Positions 8,778-19,672 of a stretch of DNA of 34,653 bases are shown piece by piece. How positions within the stretch are numbered: the stretch's first letter is position 1; each line of letters opens with the position of its first letter. The notes beneath the pieces are model-generated. The model made no database searches. It saw nothing but the letters and a program-made list of their open reading frames with translations, and was not told the origin of the DNA. The position numbers were made by a program, and so were the translations under genes. Source of the DNA: Kangiella sp. (lineage in GTDB: Bacteria > Pseudomonadota > Gammaproteobacteria > Enterobacterales > Kangiellaceae); contig NZ_JABURJ010000015.1 in assembly GCF_014762745.1 (NCBI RefSeq), positions 85,303 to 119,955 on the forward strand. The letters are read 5' to 3'.

Positions 8778-8840
8778 TCACACATAAAGCAACACCGCCA
8801 ATCGGTCTGAATGGTGGTGATGGTGGTGAATTTGCGTCAT
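8778..8840 (-). CDS. hisL: his operon leader peptide 1 (six consecutive His codons)
   Basis: The frame from the ATG at 8840 reads MTQI, six His (CAC CAC CAT CAC CAC CAT), then SDRLAVLLYV and TGA, 20 residues, close in size to the E. coli his leader. An in-frame ATG at 8852 would add MNTV. The His codons can pair with GGCGGTG at 8793-8799 (one mismatch), and GGCGG in that segment can alternatively pair with CCGCC of the following terminator: the classic pause, antiterminator and terminator choice. The predicted transcription start is at about 8853, so the 8852 ATG would be nearly leaderless and the 8840 ATG would have only a ~12-nt leader. No good Shine-Dalgarno is visible for either. Confidence 0.88.
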   Translation of the reverse strand: MTQIHHHHHHSDRLAVLLYV

Positions 8841-8859
8841 TACTGTATTCATGAAGCTG

Positions 8860-8888
8860 ATTAAAACCTATTCGGTGGTTTGAGTCAA
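8860..8888 (-). promoter_or_regulatory. Probable sigma-70 promoter of the his operon
   Basis: On the minus strand TTGACT (8888-8883) and TTTAAT (8865-8860) are separated by exactly 17 bp, each matching the consensus at 5 of 6 positions. The predicted start, about 7 nt after the -10, falls at ~8853, immediately before leader 1, so both attenuators would be transcribed. Confidence 0.72.
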
Positions 8889-8950
8889 CAGTGTCATTAA
8901 TATTTAATAGTTGTATCAGGTAGTTACTTGTAGTGGTTTACAAACTATGG

Positions 8951-9180
8951 GGTTAACTCAGTGTTTCGCTTCTCAGCGACCTCCTTTTTATGAAGTACAT
9001 CCCCGTACTTCACCCAAGGGGCTAGCTTCGCTATTGAAAATCGTTCCAGACGATTTTTTCTTTTTCGCGTAAGACAAATTTGTCTGGAACAAATTTGAAC
9101 AGCGGAGTAAAACGACGCTGGCTTTAGCGGAATACAGGATGTATTCCGTAAAAAGAAGGTCGCCGACGGGCGAAATAACC
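8951..9180. repeat. Nested inverted-repeat element between ispD and the his promoter
   Basis: The interval ispD-his holds no credible gene but is a large imperfect palindrome. Outer arms are TTTCGC (8965-8970) with GCGAAA (9170-9175), and GCGACCTCCTTTTT (8976-8989) with AAAAAGAAGGTCGC (9150-9163, one mismatch). Inside are smaller hairpins: TGAAGTAC/GTACTTCA (8991-9012), AAAATCG/CGATTTT (9037-9057), GTTCCAGA/TCTGGAAC (9043-9090), the palindrome AGACAAATTTGTCT (9072-9085) and CGGAATAC/GTATTCCG (9128-9148). This architecture resembles a non-autonomous palindromic repeat (MITE or REP-like), which is inference. It may also end ispD transcription. Confidence 0.6.
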
Positions 9181-9190
9181 AATCAAAGAA

Positions 9191-9892
9191 TCACATCCCT
9201 GCCAACCAAACTGACGCCAGTATCATATCTTCCGGTTCGGTGACTTTAATATTTTTACGAGTTCCTATGACCAGGGCTGGATGTTGGCCTTGCGCTTCAA
9301 TAGCGGAGGCTTCATCAGTTATCGACAGTCCTTGCTGCAAACCGGTTTCAATTGCTATGGCTAAAGCTTCAACGGGAAAATATTGCGGTGTTTGAGCCAG
9401 CCAGATTTGTTCGCGGTTAAGTGTTTTATCGATCGTTTGGTTAGCGTTTGCAAGTTTGACCGTATCTACTGAAGGAATAGCCAGAATAGCGCCGTGTTTT
9501 GAATCTTTGCCTGCCTGGATCAGTGCATCGATGCTACCTGCATCAAGGCAGGGCCTTGCGGCATCATGCACCATCACCCAGTCACTGCCACCCTTTTGCT
9601 GCTGTATGGCTTGCAGGCCATTAAGCACAGACTCAGCACGCGTTTCACCACCTTTAACGGTAATCATCTTTGGATGCTTAGCAATTTTTAGCTTTACCCA
9701 ATAATTGTCATTCGGATGCAAAGCGACTACGACTTTATCAATAGAAGGATGTTCGAGAAACTTGGAGAGGCTATGCTCGAGAATGGTTTTGCCATCTATT
9801 TCAAGGTATTGCTTGGGTACTACGGCTTTCATGCGACTGCCAATTCCTGCTGCTGGAATCAGTGCCCATATCTTGGCTTTACTGTCATTCAT
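9191..9892 (-). CDS. ispD: 2-C-methyl-D-erythritol 4-phosphate cytidylyltransferase
   Basis: IspD couples CTP to MEP in the isoprenoid pathway. The 233-residue protein starts with the nucleotidyltransferase signature LIPAAGIGSRM and PKQYLEIDGKTILEHS (Arg20 and Lys27 are the usual catalytic positions). It also contains the CTP-binding VHDAARPCL, LAQTPQYFP, TDEASAIEAQG and the C-terminal KVTEPEDM motif. It begins 12 bp after ftsB, the normal arrangement, but its usual downstream partner ispF lies more than 7 kb away, beyond the his operon. No strong ribosome site is visible before the ATG, suggesting coupling to ftsB translation. Confidence 0.96.
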   Translation of the reverse strand: MNDSKAKIWALIPAAGIGSRMKAVVPKQYLEIDGKTILEHSLSKFLEHPSIDKVVVALHPNDNYWVKLKIAKHPKMITVKGGETRAESVLNGLQAIQQQKGGSDWVMVHDAARPCLDAGSIDALIQAGKDSKHGAILAIPSVDTVKLANANQTIDKTLNREQIWLAQTPQYFPVEALAIAIETGLQQGLSITDEASAIEAQGQHPALVIGTRKNIKVTEPEDMILASVWLAGM

Positions 9893-9904
9893 ATGGTTTG
9901 AGTC

Positions 9905-10240
9905 TTAACGCTGCTCTTGAGGGTTCTCTTGGTAAGAGCTTTGACGGGTCTCTTGGCGAGAGCCCTCCCTCGAATCAAGAATACGGAAGAAGGTTTCACC
10001 CTCTTTGATCATGCCCAGCTGATAACGGGCACGCTCTTCGATGGCGTCGGTTCCTTCTCTCAGGTCATGAATTTCAGCGAGAATTTTTTGGTTACGCAGA
10101 GCAAGTTCTGCGTTTTCTGATTTGACGAGTTCAATTCTGGCTTCTTGTTGCTTTATTTCACGAAAAGAGGTTTGCCCGAACCACATTCGGTATTGAAGAC
10201 TGGCTAAAACAACCAGCAATGTCAGGACTACCCATTTCAT
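9905..10240 (-). CDS. ftsB: Cell division protein FtsB
   Basis: FtsB is a bitopic inner-membrane divisome protein that forms a complex with FtsL and FtsQ. The 111-residue protein has a short cytoplasmic Met-Lys, a transmembrane helix at about residues 3-18 (VVLTLLVVLASLQYRMW) and a periplasmic coiled coil (residues ~25-65). The conserved EERARYQLGMIKEGETFFRI segment follows. A Gln/Glu/Arg-rich tail after residue ~90 makes it slightly longer than E. coli FtsB (103). Its position between eno and ispD is the standard gammaproteobacterial location. Confidence 0.93.
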   Translation of the reverse strand: MKWVVLTLLVVLASLQYRMWFGQTSFREIKQQEARIELVKSENAELALRNQKILAEIHDLREGTDAIEERARYQLGMIKEGETFFRILDSREGSRQETRQSSYQENPQEQR

Positions 10241-10264
10241 AAACGTAACAATGCCAGAAAACAG

Positions 10265-10303
10265 GGGGCAAATAAAGCAAATATGATAGTACTTACTTGC
10301 CCC
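10265..10303 (-). other. Hairpin between eno and ftsB
   Basis: GGGGCAA (10265-10271) and TTGCCCC (10297-10303) form a 7-bp stem with a 25-nt AT-rich loop. On the minus strand it is followed, after CTG, by only TTTT, so it could be a weak terminator after eno or an mRNA-processing hairpin. Confidence 0.3.
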
Positions 10304-10319
10304 ATAAGGCTATAGTTTA

Positions 10320-11606
<1,287 letters not shown>

Positions 11607-11665
11607 TTAAATTGTTTCAACCAAAACTAAACGAGAAAAATAAATCACTAAATAAAAAATGAAAG

Positions 11666-11698
11666 ACATAAAAAAACACTCCTGAGAACAGGAGTGTT
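11666..11698 (-). terminator. Intrinsic terminator after kdsA
   Basis: On the minus strand AACACTCCTG / CAGGAGTGTT (10 bp, 4-nt loop TTCT) is followed by TTTTATG. It lies 6 bp after the kdsA stop and upstream of eno. Confidence 0.88.
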
Positions 11699-11704
11699 TG
11701 AAAT

Positions 11705-12565
11705 TTATAGCAAGTCGCCCTTGCCAAAGTCGTGGATTGAGTCCTCGATGTAGCCGGCCTTTTTAACCACATCATCCAGCTCTTTCATGACACGTAGCAT
11801 TTCTTCGATGCGATACATGGGGAAAGAGTTAGGACCATCGCACTTGGCTACTTCTGGATTTGGGTGAGACTCCATGAATACACCAGAAACACCGGCGGCA
11901 ATGGCAGCACGGGCTAGCACTGGTATCACATCACGCAAACCACCTGAAGATGAACCTTGTCCACCCGGTAATTGAGCAGAATGGGTCGCGTCATAAACCA
12001 CAGGACAACCAGTATCGCGCATAATCGACAGCGAACGCATATCCGACACCAGGTTGTTATAGCCAAAAGAAACGCCGCGCTCACAGACCATAATATTCTT
12101 GTTGCCGGTTTCACGCGCCTTATCGACCACATTCTTCATATCCCAAGGTGAAAGAAACTGGCCTTTCTTGATGTTGACCGGAATACCTGCCTCACACACT
12201 TTACGAATGAAATTGGTTTGGCGGCATAGAAACGCCGGTGTCTGCATGACATCAACCACCTCAGCAACTTCCTGAATTGGTGTGTCTTCATGGACATCAG
12301 TCAAGACTGGCACGCCCACCTGCTCCTTAACTTTTTGCAGAATACGCAAGCCTTCCTCAAGACCGGGCCCACGGAAACTTTTACTGGATGAACGATTTGC
12401 TTTATCAAATGACGACTTGTAAATATAAGGAATTCCTAGTCGATCCGTGATTTCTTTCATGTAGCCTGCCGTATCAATCGCCAGCTGTTCACTTTCGATG
12501 ACACAGGGTCCACATATTAAGAAAAACGGTTTGTCGATACCAACTTCCCAATCCAGTAATTTCAT
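11705..12565 (-). CDS. kdsA: 3-deoxy-D-manno-octulosonate 8-phosphate synthase (metal-dependent type)
   Basis: KdsA condenses PEP with arabinose 5-phosphate to make KDO-8-P for lipopolysaccharide. The 286-residue protein has [12 protein letters not shown]-like [62 protein letters not shown] and [17 protein letters not shown]. Residue 21 in CGPCVIES is Cys, where the E. coli enzyme has Asn (Asn26); Cys at this position, with the later His, Glu and Asp, is the signature of the metal-dependent class known from Aquifex. It lies 42 bp after pyrG, its common neighbour, and is preceded by a duplicated ribosome-binding segment. Confidence 0.97.
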   Translation of the reverse strand: MKLLDWEVGIDKPFFLICGPCVIESEQLAIDTAGYMKEITDRLGIPYIYKSSFDKANRSSSKSFRGPGLEEGLRILQKVKEQVGVPVLTDVHEDTPIQEVAEVVDVMQTPAFLCRQTNFIRKVCEAGIPVNIKKGQFLSPWDMKNVVDKARETGNKNIMVCERGVSFGYNNLVSDMRSLSIMRDTGCPVVYDATHSAQLPGGQGSSSGGLRDVIPVLARAAIAAGVSGVFMESHPNPEVAKCDGPNSFPMYRIEEMLRVMKELDDVVKKAGYIEDSIHDFGKGDLL

Positions 12566-12567
12566 AT

Positions 12568-12600
12568 TCTTACCTTAATAACTAGTCTCACCTTAATAAC
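12568..12600 (-). repeat. Tandem duplication carrying the kdsA ribosome-binding site
   Basis: On the minus strand GTTATTAAGGTGAGA (12600-12586) and GTTATTAAGGTAAGA (12582-12568) are 14/15 identical with an 18-bp period. Each holds an AAGG ribosome-binding core; only the second is correctly spaced for the kdsA ATG at 12565. Confidence 0.75.
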
Positions 12601-12607
12601 CACTTGA

Positions 12608-14590
<1,983 letters not shown>

Positions 14591-15034
14591 ATGAAAATCT
14601 GGGTTGATGCGGACGCCTGTCCCGTGGTCATCAAAGACATTTTGTTTCGTGCCGCAGAGCGCACCAAAACACATCTAATCCTGGTCGCTAACCAGTTTAT
14701 TCGCACGCCACCCTCGCCTTACCTCAAAGCAATTCAGGTCAGTTCTGGCTTTGATGTGGCAGATAATGAAATCGTGCAACGTGCAGAGAAAGGCGATCTG
14801 ATTATCACTTCTGATATTCCATTGGCTGCTGAGGTCATTGAAAAAGGCTGTCAGGCGTTAAGTCCTCGTGGTGAGCTTTACACCAAGGACAATATTCGAG
14901 GACGGCTTAATATGCGCGACTTTATGGACACCATGCGTTCAAGCGGTATTCACACCGGTGGCCCACCACCATTAAGCCATAATGACCGGATGAACTTCGC
15001 CAATCATCTGGATAGGATATTAACGAAAAGCTGA
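14591..15034 (+). CDS. yaiI: YaiI/YqxD family protein (DUF188)
   Basis: A 147-residue cytoplasmic protein of the widespread YaiI/YqxD family, whose biochemical role is not established. It begins [16 protein letters not shown], with the family's conserved Asp cluster, then [28 protein letters not shown]-like [30 protein letters not shown] and [11 protein letters not shown]. The acidic residues recall PIN-like nuclease folds, but that is inference. The ATG at 14591 matches the usual start; a TTG five codons upstream is less likely. It is the only plus-strand gene between ispD and relA, divergent from pyrG, and ends in the hairpin shared with the convergent membrane-protein gene. Confidence 0.92.
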   Translation: MKIWVDADACPVVIKDILFRAAERTKTHLILVANQFIRTPPSPYLKAIQVSSGFDVADNEIVQRAEKGDLIITSDIPLAAEVIEKGCQALSPRGELYTKDNIRGRLNMRDFMDTMRSSGIHTGGPPPLSHNDRMNFANHLDRILTKS

Positions 15035-15061
15035 GATTGGCGGCAAGAAAGTTAAGCGGAT

Positions 15062-15096
15062 ATGAAAAGTCCCGAACAGTAACACTGATCGGGACT
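15062..15096 (-). terminator. Terminator between convergent yaiI-like and membrane-protein genes
   Basis: AGTCCCGAACAGT / ACTGATCGGGACT form a 13-bp stem with one mismatch and a 3-nt loop (15068-15096). On the minus strand a short TTTT run follows, so it most likely ends the minus-strand gene; it could also slow plus-strand transcription. Confidence 0.7.
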
Positions 15097-15116
15097 CGAT
15101 ACTTCCAAACTAGTTA

Positions 15117-15458
15117 TTAGAATGCCATGTTGCTTGTGATGGCACCTAAGAATCCAAGCATGAATGCAAGCACAAAGAATATAACAGCAATCAATGCAAG
15201 AACACCCATAATAATGAAGTAAGTCTTAAGCTTTGCTAAAGACTCTGCCAATGCCATTTCATCTTCGGAGTTATAAGCTCTTTCAATTGCTCCAGCAGAC
15301 TGAAATAAAAGAACCCCCATCCAAATTGGTAGCCAAGCCACGACAATACCAATAATACTCAGTGCTGTGAAAACCCCCTGAACAAATAGCAAGACTGCTG
15401 TTAATTTCATCCAGCCTTTTGCTGAGTACAAGCTACTACTTAGTTGTTTTATATCCAT
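15117..15458 (-). CDS. Small integral membrane protein of unknown function
   Basis: The 113-residue product starts MDIKQLSSSLYSAKGW. AAGG lies 8 bases before the ATG at 15458, which makes longer upstream starts unlikely. Hydrophobic stretches at about residues 16-36 and 37-55 form two membrane helices or one hairpin. A polar loop with acidic residues (GAIERAYNSEDEMALAESLAKLK) follows, then a long hydrophobic segment at ~79-108. The arrangement of two N-terminal helices, a short charged helix and a C-terminal helix recalls the DUF5362-type family, but I am not certain of that. It stands alone between terminators and mazG; nothing in the context indicates a job. Confidence 0.7.
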   Translation of the reverse strand: MDIKQLSSSLYSAKGWMKLTAVLLFVQGVFTALSIIGIVVAWLPIWMGVLLFQSAGAIERAYNSEDEMALAESLAKLKTYFIIMGVLALIAVIFFVLAFMLGFLGAITSNMAF

Positions 15459-15601
15459 TTTTTTTCCTTTTGGTCTGTTTAAAATCCAAAAGATATTAGC
15501 AAGCATTAAATAAGCTATCAACTACAAATATAGACTGAGCATCTGGCTAGAAAGTACGAAATTTCTTTAAATGAACTGCTAATTTGGGAAAGGTTTTCGA
15601 T

Positions 15602-16408
15602 TTATTGTGACTTTATACTGCGCCAGCCTTCATCCAACTGCTCAAGCGTTGCGCTGTCCACAGACAATTTTTTCTGAGTCAAATAATCTTCCAGTTTTCT
15701 GAATCGAGCTTCAAACTTACGAGCGCTTTTTCGTAATGCGGCTTCGGCATCAACTTTAAGATGGCGCGACAAGTTCACGCAAGAAAATAGTAAATCACCA
15801 ATTTCTTCTTCAATGTTTTGACGATCATCATTTGCGATAGCCTGCTTGAGCTCTTGAATCTCCTCTTCGATTTTATCAATAACACCACTGATTTCAGGCC
15901 AGTCAAAGCCATGGCGACCAACGCGCTTTTGCATTTTTTGTGCAAGCGACAAAGCTGGGAAATGTTTGGGTAAGTCATCCAACAAGCTGGTATTGGACTC
16001 ATTTTTACCCTGGCGCTCACGGTGCTTCTGTTGCTCCCAGTTCTTTTTCAACTCTTCATCAGTGGTAAATTCTTTATCGCCAAACACATGAGGATGGCGG
16101 CTGACTAATTTGTCAGAAACCTTTTCAGCAATCGACTCAAAATCAAAGCGCCCTTCTTCCTGACCAATCTGGGCATAGAAAATGACCTGAAATAATAAGT
16201 CACCTAATTCTCCATGTAATTCTTCAAAATCACCACGCTCAATGGCATCGGCAACTTCATAGGCTTCTTCCAGCGTATACGGAACGATGGTTTCATAGGT
16301 TTGCTTGCGGTCCCAGGGGCAACCGGACACAGGGTCACGCAGAGCCTGCATGATAGTCAGTAAACGATGAGTCTGTGGCAGGGAAGTAACAACTTTAGTA
16401 TCGCTCAT
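15602..16408 (-). CDS. mazG: Nucleoside triphosphate pyrophosphohydrolase MazG
   Basis: MazG hydrolyses NTPs and dNTPs to monophosphate and pyrophosphate and, in E. coli, lowers ppGpp effects. The 268-residue protein contains two MazG domains. The first (residues ~20-120) has CPWDRKQTYETIVPYTLEEAYE, a Mg-binding ELHGELGDLLFQVIFYAQ and RHPHVFGD. The second (~165-245) has GFDWPE, KIEEEIQELKQAI and EEEIGDLLFSCVNLSRHL. It begins 9 bp after relA, so the two form an operon, as in E. coli. Its length matches the E. coli protein (263). Confidence 0.97.
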   Translation of the reverse strand: MSDTKVVTSLPQTHRLLTIMQALRDPVSGCPWDRKQTYETIVPYTLEEAYEVADAIERGDFEELHGELGDLLFQVIFYAQIGQEEGRFDFESIAEKVSDKLVSRHPHVFGDKEFTTDEELKKNWEQQKHRERQGKNESNTSLLDDLPKHFPALSLAQKMQKRVGRHGFDWPEISGVIDKIEEEIQELKQAIANDDRQNIEEEIGDLLFSCVNLSRHLKVDAEAALRKSARKFEARFRKLEDYLTQKKLSVDSATLEQLDEGWRSIKSQ

Positions 16409-16417
16409 AATAATGGC

Positions 16418-18628
16418 TTATCCACGTCGGCGTTCGACTTTGAATATATTAGGCAGCTGCTTAAGCAGTGTAATGACACGCTGTAAATCTTCAAGTTGTG
16501 ACAGCTCAATTTCAATGTTGATCTGAACCTGTTCGCCACGCTTACTAGTGGACAAGTCCGTTACGCCGGCATTTTCATTAGCAAGCACCGTAGTAATGTC
16601 TTTAAGCAGACTTTTTCTATCCATTGCAAAGATCACCAGATCGACTGCATAGGCATTGCTCGATTCAGCTTCCCACTGCACCGGAACAATCCGCTCAGGC
16701 TTATCGCGCAGTGCCTTTTTGGCATGGGTACAGTCTTTATGGTGAATAACAATGCCACGCCCCTGGGTGATATAGCCAATAATGTCCTCACCCGGCACTG
16801 GCTTACAGCACTTGGCAATACTGGTCAGCAGATCACCGACACCCGATACCGACACATCATTATAAGACTTACGCTTGGACTTTTTACGCAAGGTCGGCTG
16901 AATGTCGCGTTGTGGCTTTTTCGCTTCCAACAATTCTTTAGCGCGATTGATCGCCTGCATGATACCCAGATTACCAGTGCCTATCTTGGTGTACATTTCG
17001 ACATCACTGGCCAGATGCAATTTTTGTGCTAGCTCCTGATGAGGCACATTCGCCAGGTCATTTCGCGCCAATTCTTTTTCCAATAACTGACGGCCAGCAT
17101 TGGCATTATCTTCTTGATCCAACTTATTAAAAAACTGCTGGATTTTGTGGCGGGTGCGGCTACTGTTGATATAGCCATTGTGTGGAATCAGCCAGTCACG
17201 ACTCGGCGACTCCTCTTTCTGTGTCATGATTTCTATGACTTCGCCAGTATGAACCTGATAGGTTAGCGGAACAATTCGGCCATTGATTTTAGCACCGACG
17301 CAACGGTGGCCGATCGAACTGTGAATCCGATAGGCAAAGTCAATCGGCGTGCTACCAGCAGGTAAGTCAATGACCTTACCTTGCGGTGTAAACACAAACA
17401 CCCGATCTTCCGAAACAGAGCTTTGGAACTCCTGCATTAACTCATCGGCATTAACATCTGCCAGCTCACTTTGCCATTCGAGCAACTGACGCATCCAGGC
17501 AATTTTTTCATCCACACCGACCTTGGCCAGATTGGCACCTTCTTTGTAAGCCCAATGTGCCGCAATGCCCTTTTCGGCTTCTTCATGCATCTGAAAGGTT
17601 CGAATCTGCACTTCTAGAATTTTGCCTTCTGGCCCCACCACAGCTGTATGAATTGACCGGTACCCGTTTTCTTTTGGCGTTGCCACATAGTCATCAAACT
17701 CTTTCGGAATATGTTGCCACTCGCCATGCACAATCCCCAGCGCGCCATAACAGTCCTGCACCCGCTCAACCAGAATCCTCACCGCACGAACATCATAAAT
17801 TTCTTCAAAGCCTACATTCTTACGGGTCATCTTTTTCCAGATGCTGTAGATATGTTTTACTCGGCCAGACACTTCCCCTTTAATATTTTCTTCTTTCAGT
17901 TTTTGCTCAAGTAATTTCGTAACGTCTTCAATGTAACGTTCGCGATCGACACGTTTTTCTTTAAGGCTTTTAGCAATAGAAAGATAAGCTTCAGGTTCAA
18001 GGTAGCGGAATGCAAGATCTTCCAACTCCCACTTAAGCTGACCAATTCCCAAGCGATTCGCCAAAGGGGCAAAAATATTTTTCGTTTCGCGAGCAAAAGT
18101 CAGCTGGATATCTCGGCTGGCATCTTTGATATGACGTAGCGACACCACCCGATCAGCAAGCTTTAACAAGACCACCCGCGCATCGTTAACCATGCCCAGC
18201 AGCATCTTACGCAGGCTCTCCACCTGCTGCTGGTCATTTTCAGCACCGGCCTGCTGCTGCAAACTGCGCATAGCCTCCATCTGGCCAGCACCTTCCACCA
18301 GACTGGCAATAGTCGAGCCGACCTTGTCCTTGATGGTTTCAACTTTAACTGAACCAGCAATGACAGAGGGCAATAAGACCGCAGCGGTCAAAGTGTCGAA
18401 ATCAGCATTGAAATGAGTCAGAACCTCAGCCAGCTCAAGACCTGCCGCCAAGGTATTCAGCTTCAAAACAGGCGTCACCGATACATTCTGCTGCGCCATA
18501 GTCACCGCCTTCTCCAGCTTCGACTTGGGCTTACCCTCAACCGTAAGTTGATTCAGCTCAAGCCACTGCTCAAAGGCAAACTGCGACTTCTCAACCAGCT
18601 CAAATATATCGTGATCTTTACGTTTCAT
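16418..18628 (-). CDS. relA: (p)ppGpp synthetase RelA
   Basis: RelA makes (p)ppGpp on ribosomes holding uncharged tRNA. The 736-residue protein has an N-terminal pseudo-hydrolase domain in which the HD-type metal site is replaced (LLPSVIAG where SpoT has an HD..ED pattern), so it should be synthesis-only. The synthetase domain follows (~residues 235-370: SIWKKMTRKNVGFEEIYD, RAVRILV, FDDYVATPKENGYRSIHT, VQIRT). Next come the TGS domain (~405-465: VFVFTPQGKVIDLPAGSTP) and, near the C-terminus, a Cys/His zinc-finger-like segment (IAKCCKPVPGEDIIGY) and an ACT domain. It heads the relA-mazG operon. Uncharged His-tRNA would signal both here and at the his attenuators of the same window. Confidence 0.97.
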   Translation of the reverse strand: MKRKDHDIFELVEKSQFAFEQWLELNQLTVEGKPKSKLEKAVTMAQQNVSVTPVLKLNTLAAGLELAEVLTHFNADFDTLTAAVLLPSVIAGSVKVETIKDKVGSTIASLVEGAGQMEAMRSLQQQAGAENDQQQVESLRKMLLGMVNDARVVLLKLADRVVSLRHIKDASRDIQLTFARETKNIFAPLANRLGIGQLKWELEDLAFRYLEPEAYLSIAKSLKEKRVDRERYIEDVTKLLEQKLKEENIKGEVSGRVKHIYSIWKKMTRKNVGFEEIYDVRAVRILVERVQDCYGALGIVHGEWQHIPKEFDDYVATPKENGYRSIHTAVVGPEGKILEVQIRTFQMHEEAEKGIAAHWAYKEGANLAKVGVDEKIAWMRQLLEWQSELADVNADELMQEFQSSVSEDRVFVFTPQGKVIDLPAGSTPIDFAYRIHSSIGHRCVGAKINGRIVPLTYQVHTGEVIEIMTQKEESPSRDWLIPHNGYINSSRTRHKIQQFFNKLDQEDNANAGRQLLEKELARNDLANVPHQELAQKLHLASDVEMYTKIGTGNLGIMQAINRAKELLEAKKPQRDIQPTLRKKSKRKSYNDVSVSGVGDLLTSIAKCCKPVPGEDIIGYITQGRGIVIHHKDCTHAKKALRDKPERIVPVQWEAESSNAYAVDLVIFAMDRKSLLKDITTVLANENAGVTDLSTSKRGEQVQINIEIELSQLEDLQRVITLLKQLPNIFKVERRRG

Positions 18629-18837
18629 AATATTGGTTTGAATTCTTTCCCTGAGGTTAAATCAATGGGCACTGTTGATGATCAAAGAGCTATATTAGCA
18701 GTATTGGTTTTTATTGGAAGTGGATAAAAGGAATAAGGGTGTAAGCAAGTACAATGGTGTTTACTGGCTCGCAGAAAGATACAGCCAGCCGCGATCTTGT
18801 GTTAATTTATTGACAACAAATCAGAACTGGCAAAACA

Positions 18838-19611
18838 ATGGATATCATCATAACTGGCGTCATAGCTAGCCTCATAGCGGGAATGATGACCGCAGTAGGC
18901 GCTTTAGGCGTTTATTTCGTACGGACCCTCTCGCCAAAAATTGAAGACTCCATGCTCAGCTTCGCTGCAGGTATCATGCTAGCAGCTTCGATATTTTCAC
19001 TGATTATTCCAGCCATCAATTACGGAGAAGCCCATTTTGCCAATAAAGAATACGCTGTCGCCTGGGTAGTATTTGCCATCATGGCAGGCGCAGTTATTCT
19101 ATATCTGATTCACCAATTTGTACCGCATGAACATTTCCAGCTGGGCTATGAAGGCCCAGATACCGAAAAACTCAGTCGCATCTGGCTATTCATCATCGCC
19201 ATCACACTGCACAATTTCCCGGAGGGAATGGCCGTTGGTGTTGGCTTTGCTGGTGAAGACATTAACAATGGATACAACCTGGCGCTTGGTATCGGTATCC
19301 AAAATATCCCCGAAGGACTCGCCGTCGCCCTATCACTACTCTCCGTCGGCTACTCGAAACACACCAGCTTCTTCATCGCTTTCATCACAGGACTTGCTGA
19401 ACCCATTGGCGGATTTATCGGCACCCTCGCCTCAACCTTCTCAGGCATATTCCTGCCCTTCTCCCTCGCCTTCGCTGCCGGAGCCATGCTCTTTATCATC
19501 AGCAACGAAATCATCCCCGAAACCCACCGCAGCGAATTCGCCAGTCGTGCCACCTTCGCACTACTGATAGGCTTTGGCCTAATGATGTACCTTGATGCGA
19601 CATTGGGGTGA
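18838..19611 (+). CDS. ZIP-family divalent metal transporter
   Basis: An inner-membrane protein of 257 residues with about eight hydrophobic helices, likely importing zinc or other divalent metals. The ZIP signature motifs are HNFPEG at residues 125-130 (TM4) and QNIPEG at 155-160 (TM5), which form the binuclear metal site. A His-containing loop (QFVPHEHFQLGYEGPD) lies at ~93-108 between TM3 and TM4, and AEPIGG appears in TM6. It resembles the GufA/ZupT branch. It is transcribed away from relA across a 209-bp gap in which I see no clear promoter. No regulator gene (Zur, Fur) or obvious operator is adjacent. Confidence 0.92.
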   Translation: MDIIITGVIASLIAGMMTAVGALGVYFVRTLSPKIEDSMLSFAAGIMLAASIFSLIIPAINYGEAHFANKEYAVAWVVFAIMAGAVILYLIHQFVPHEHFQLGYEGPDTEKLSRIWLFIIAITLHNFPEGMAVGVGFAGEDINNGYNLALGIGIQNIPEGLAVALSLLSVGYSKHTSFFIAFITGLAEPIGGFIGTLASTFSGIFLPFSLAFAAGAMLFIISNEIIPETHRSEFASRATFALLIGFGLMMYLDATLG

Positions 19612-19672
19612 AAGGCAATACCAAATAAACTAAACTCTTTGCTTCATAACAATATTGGAAAAAAGCCTTAAT

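Noticed and set aside
8988-9182. A 64-codon minus-strand frame in the ispD-his gap
   Set aside because: It coincides with the nested inverted repeats, has no family resemblance and no convincing ribosome site.
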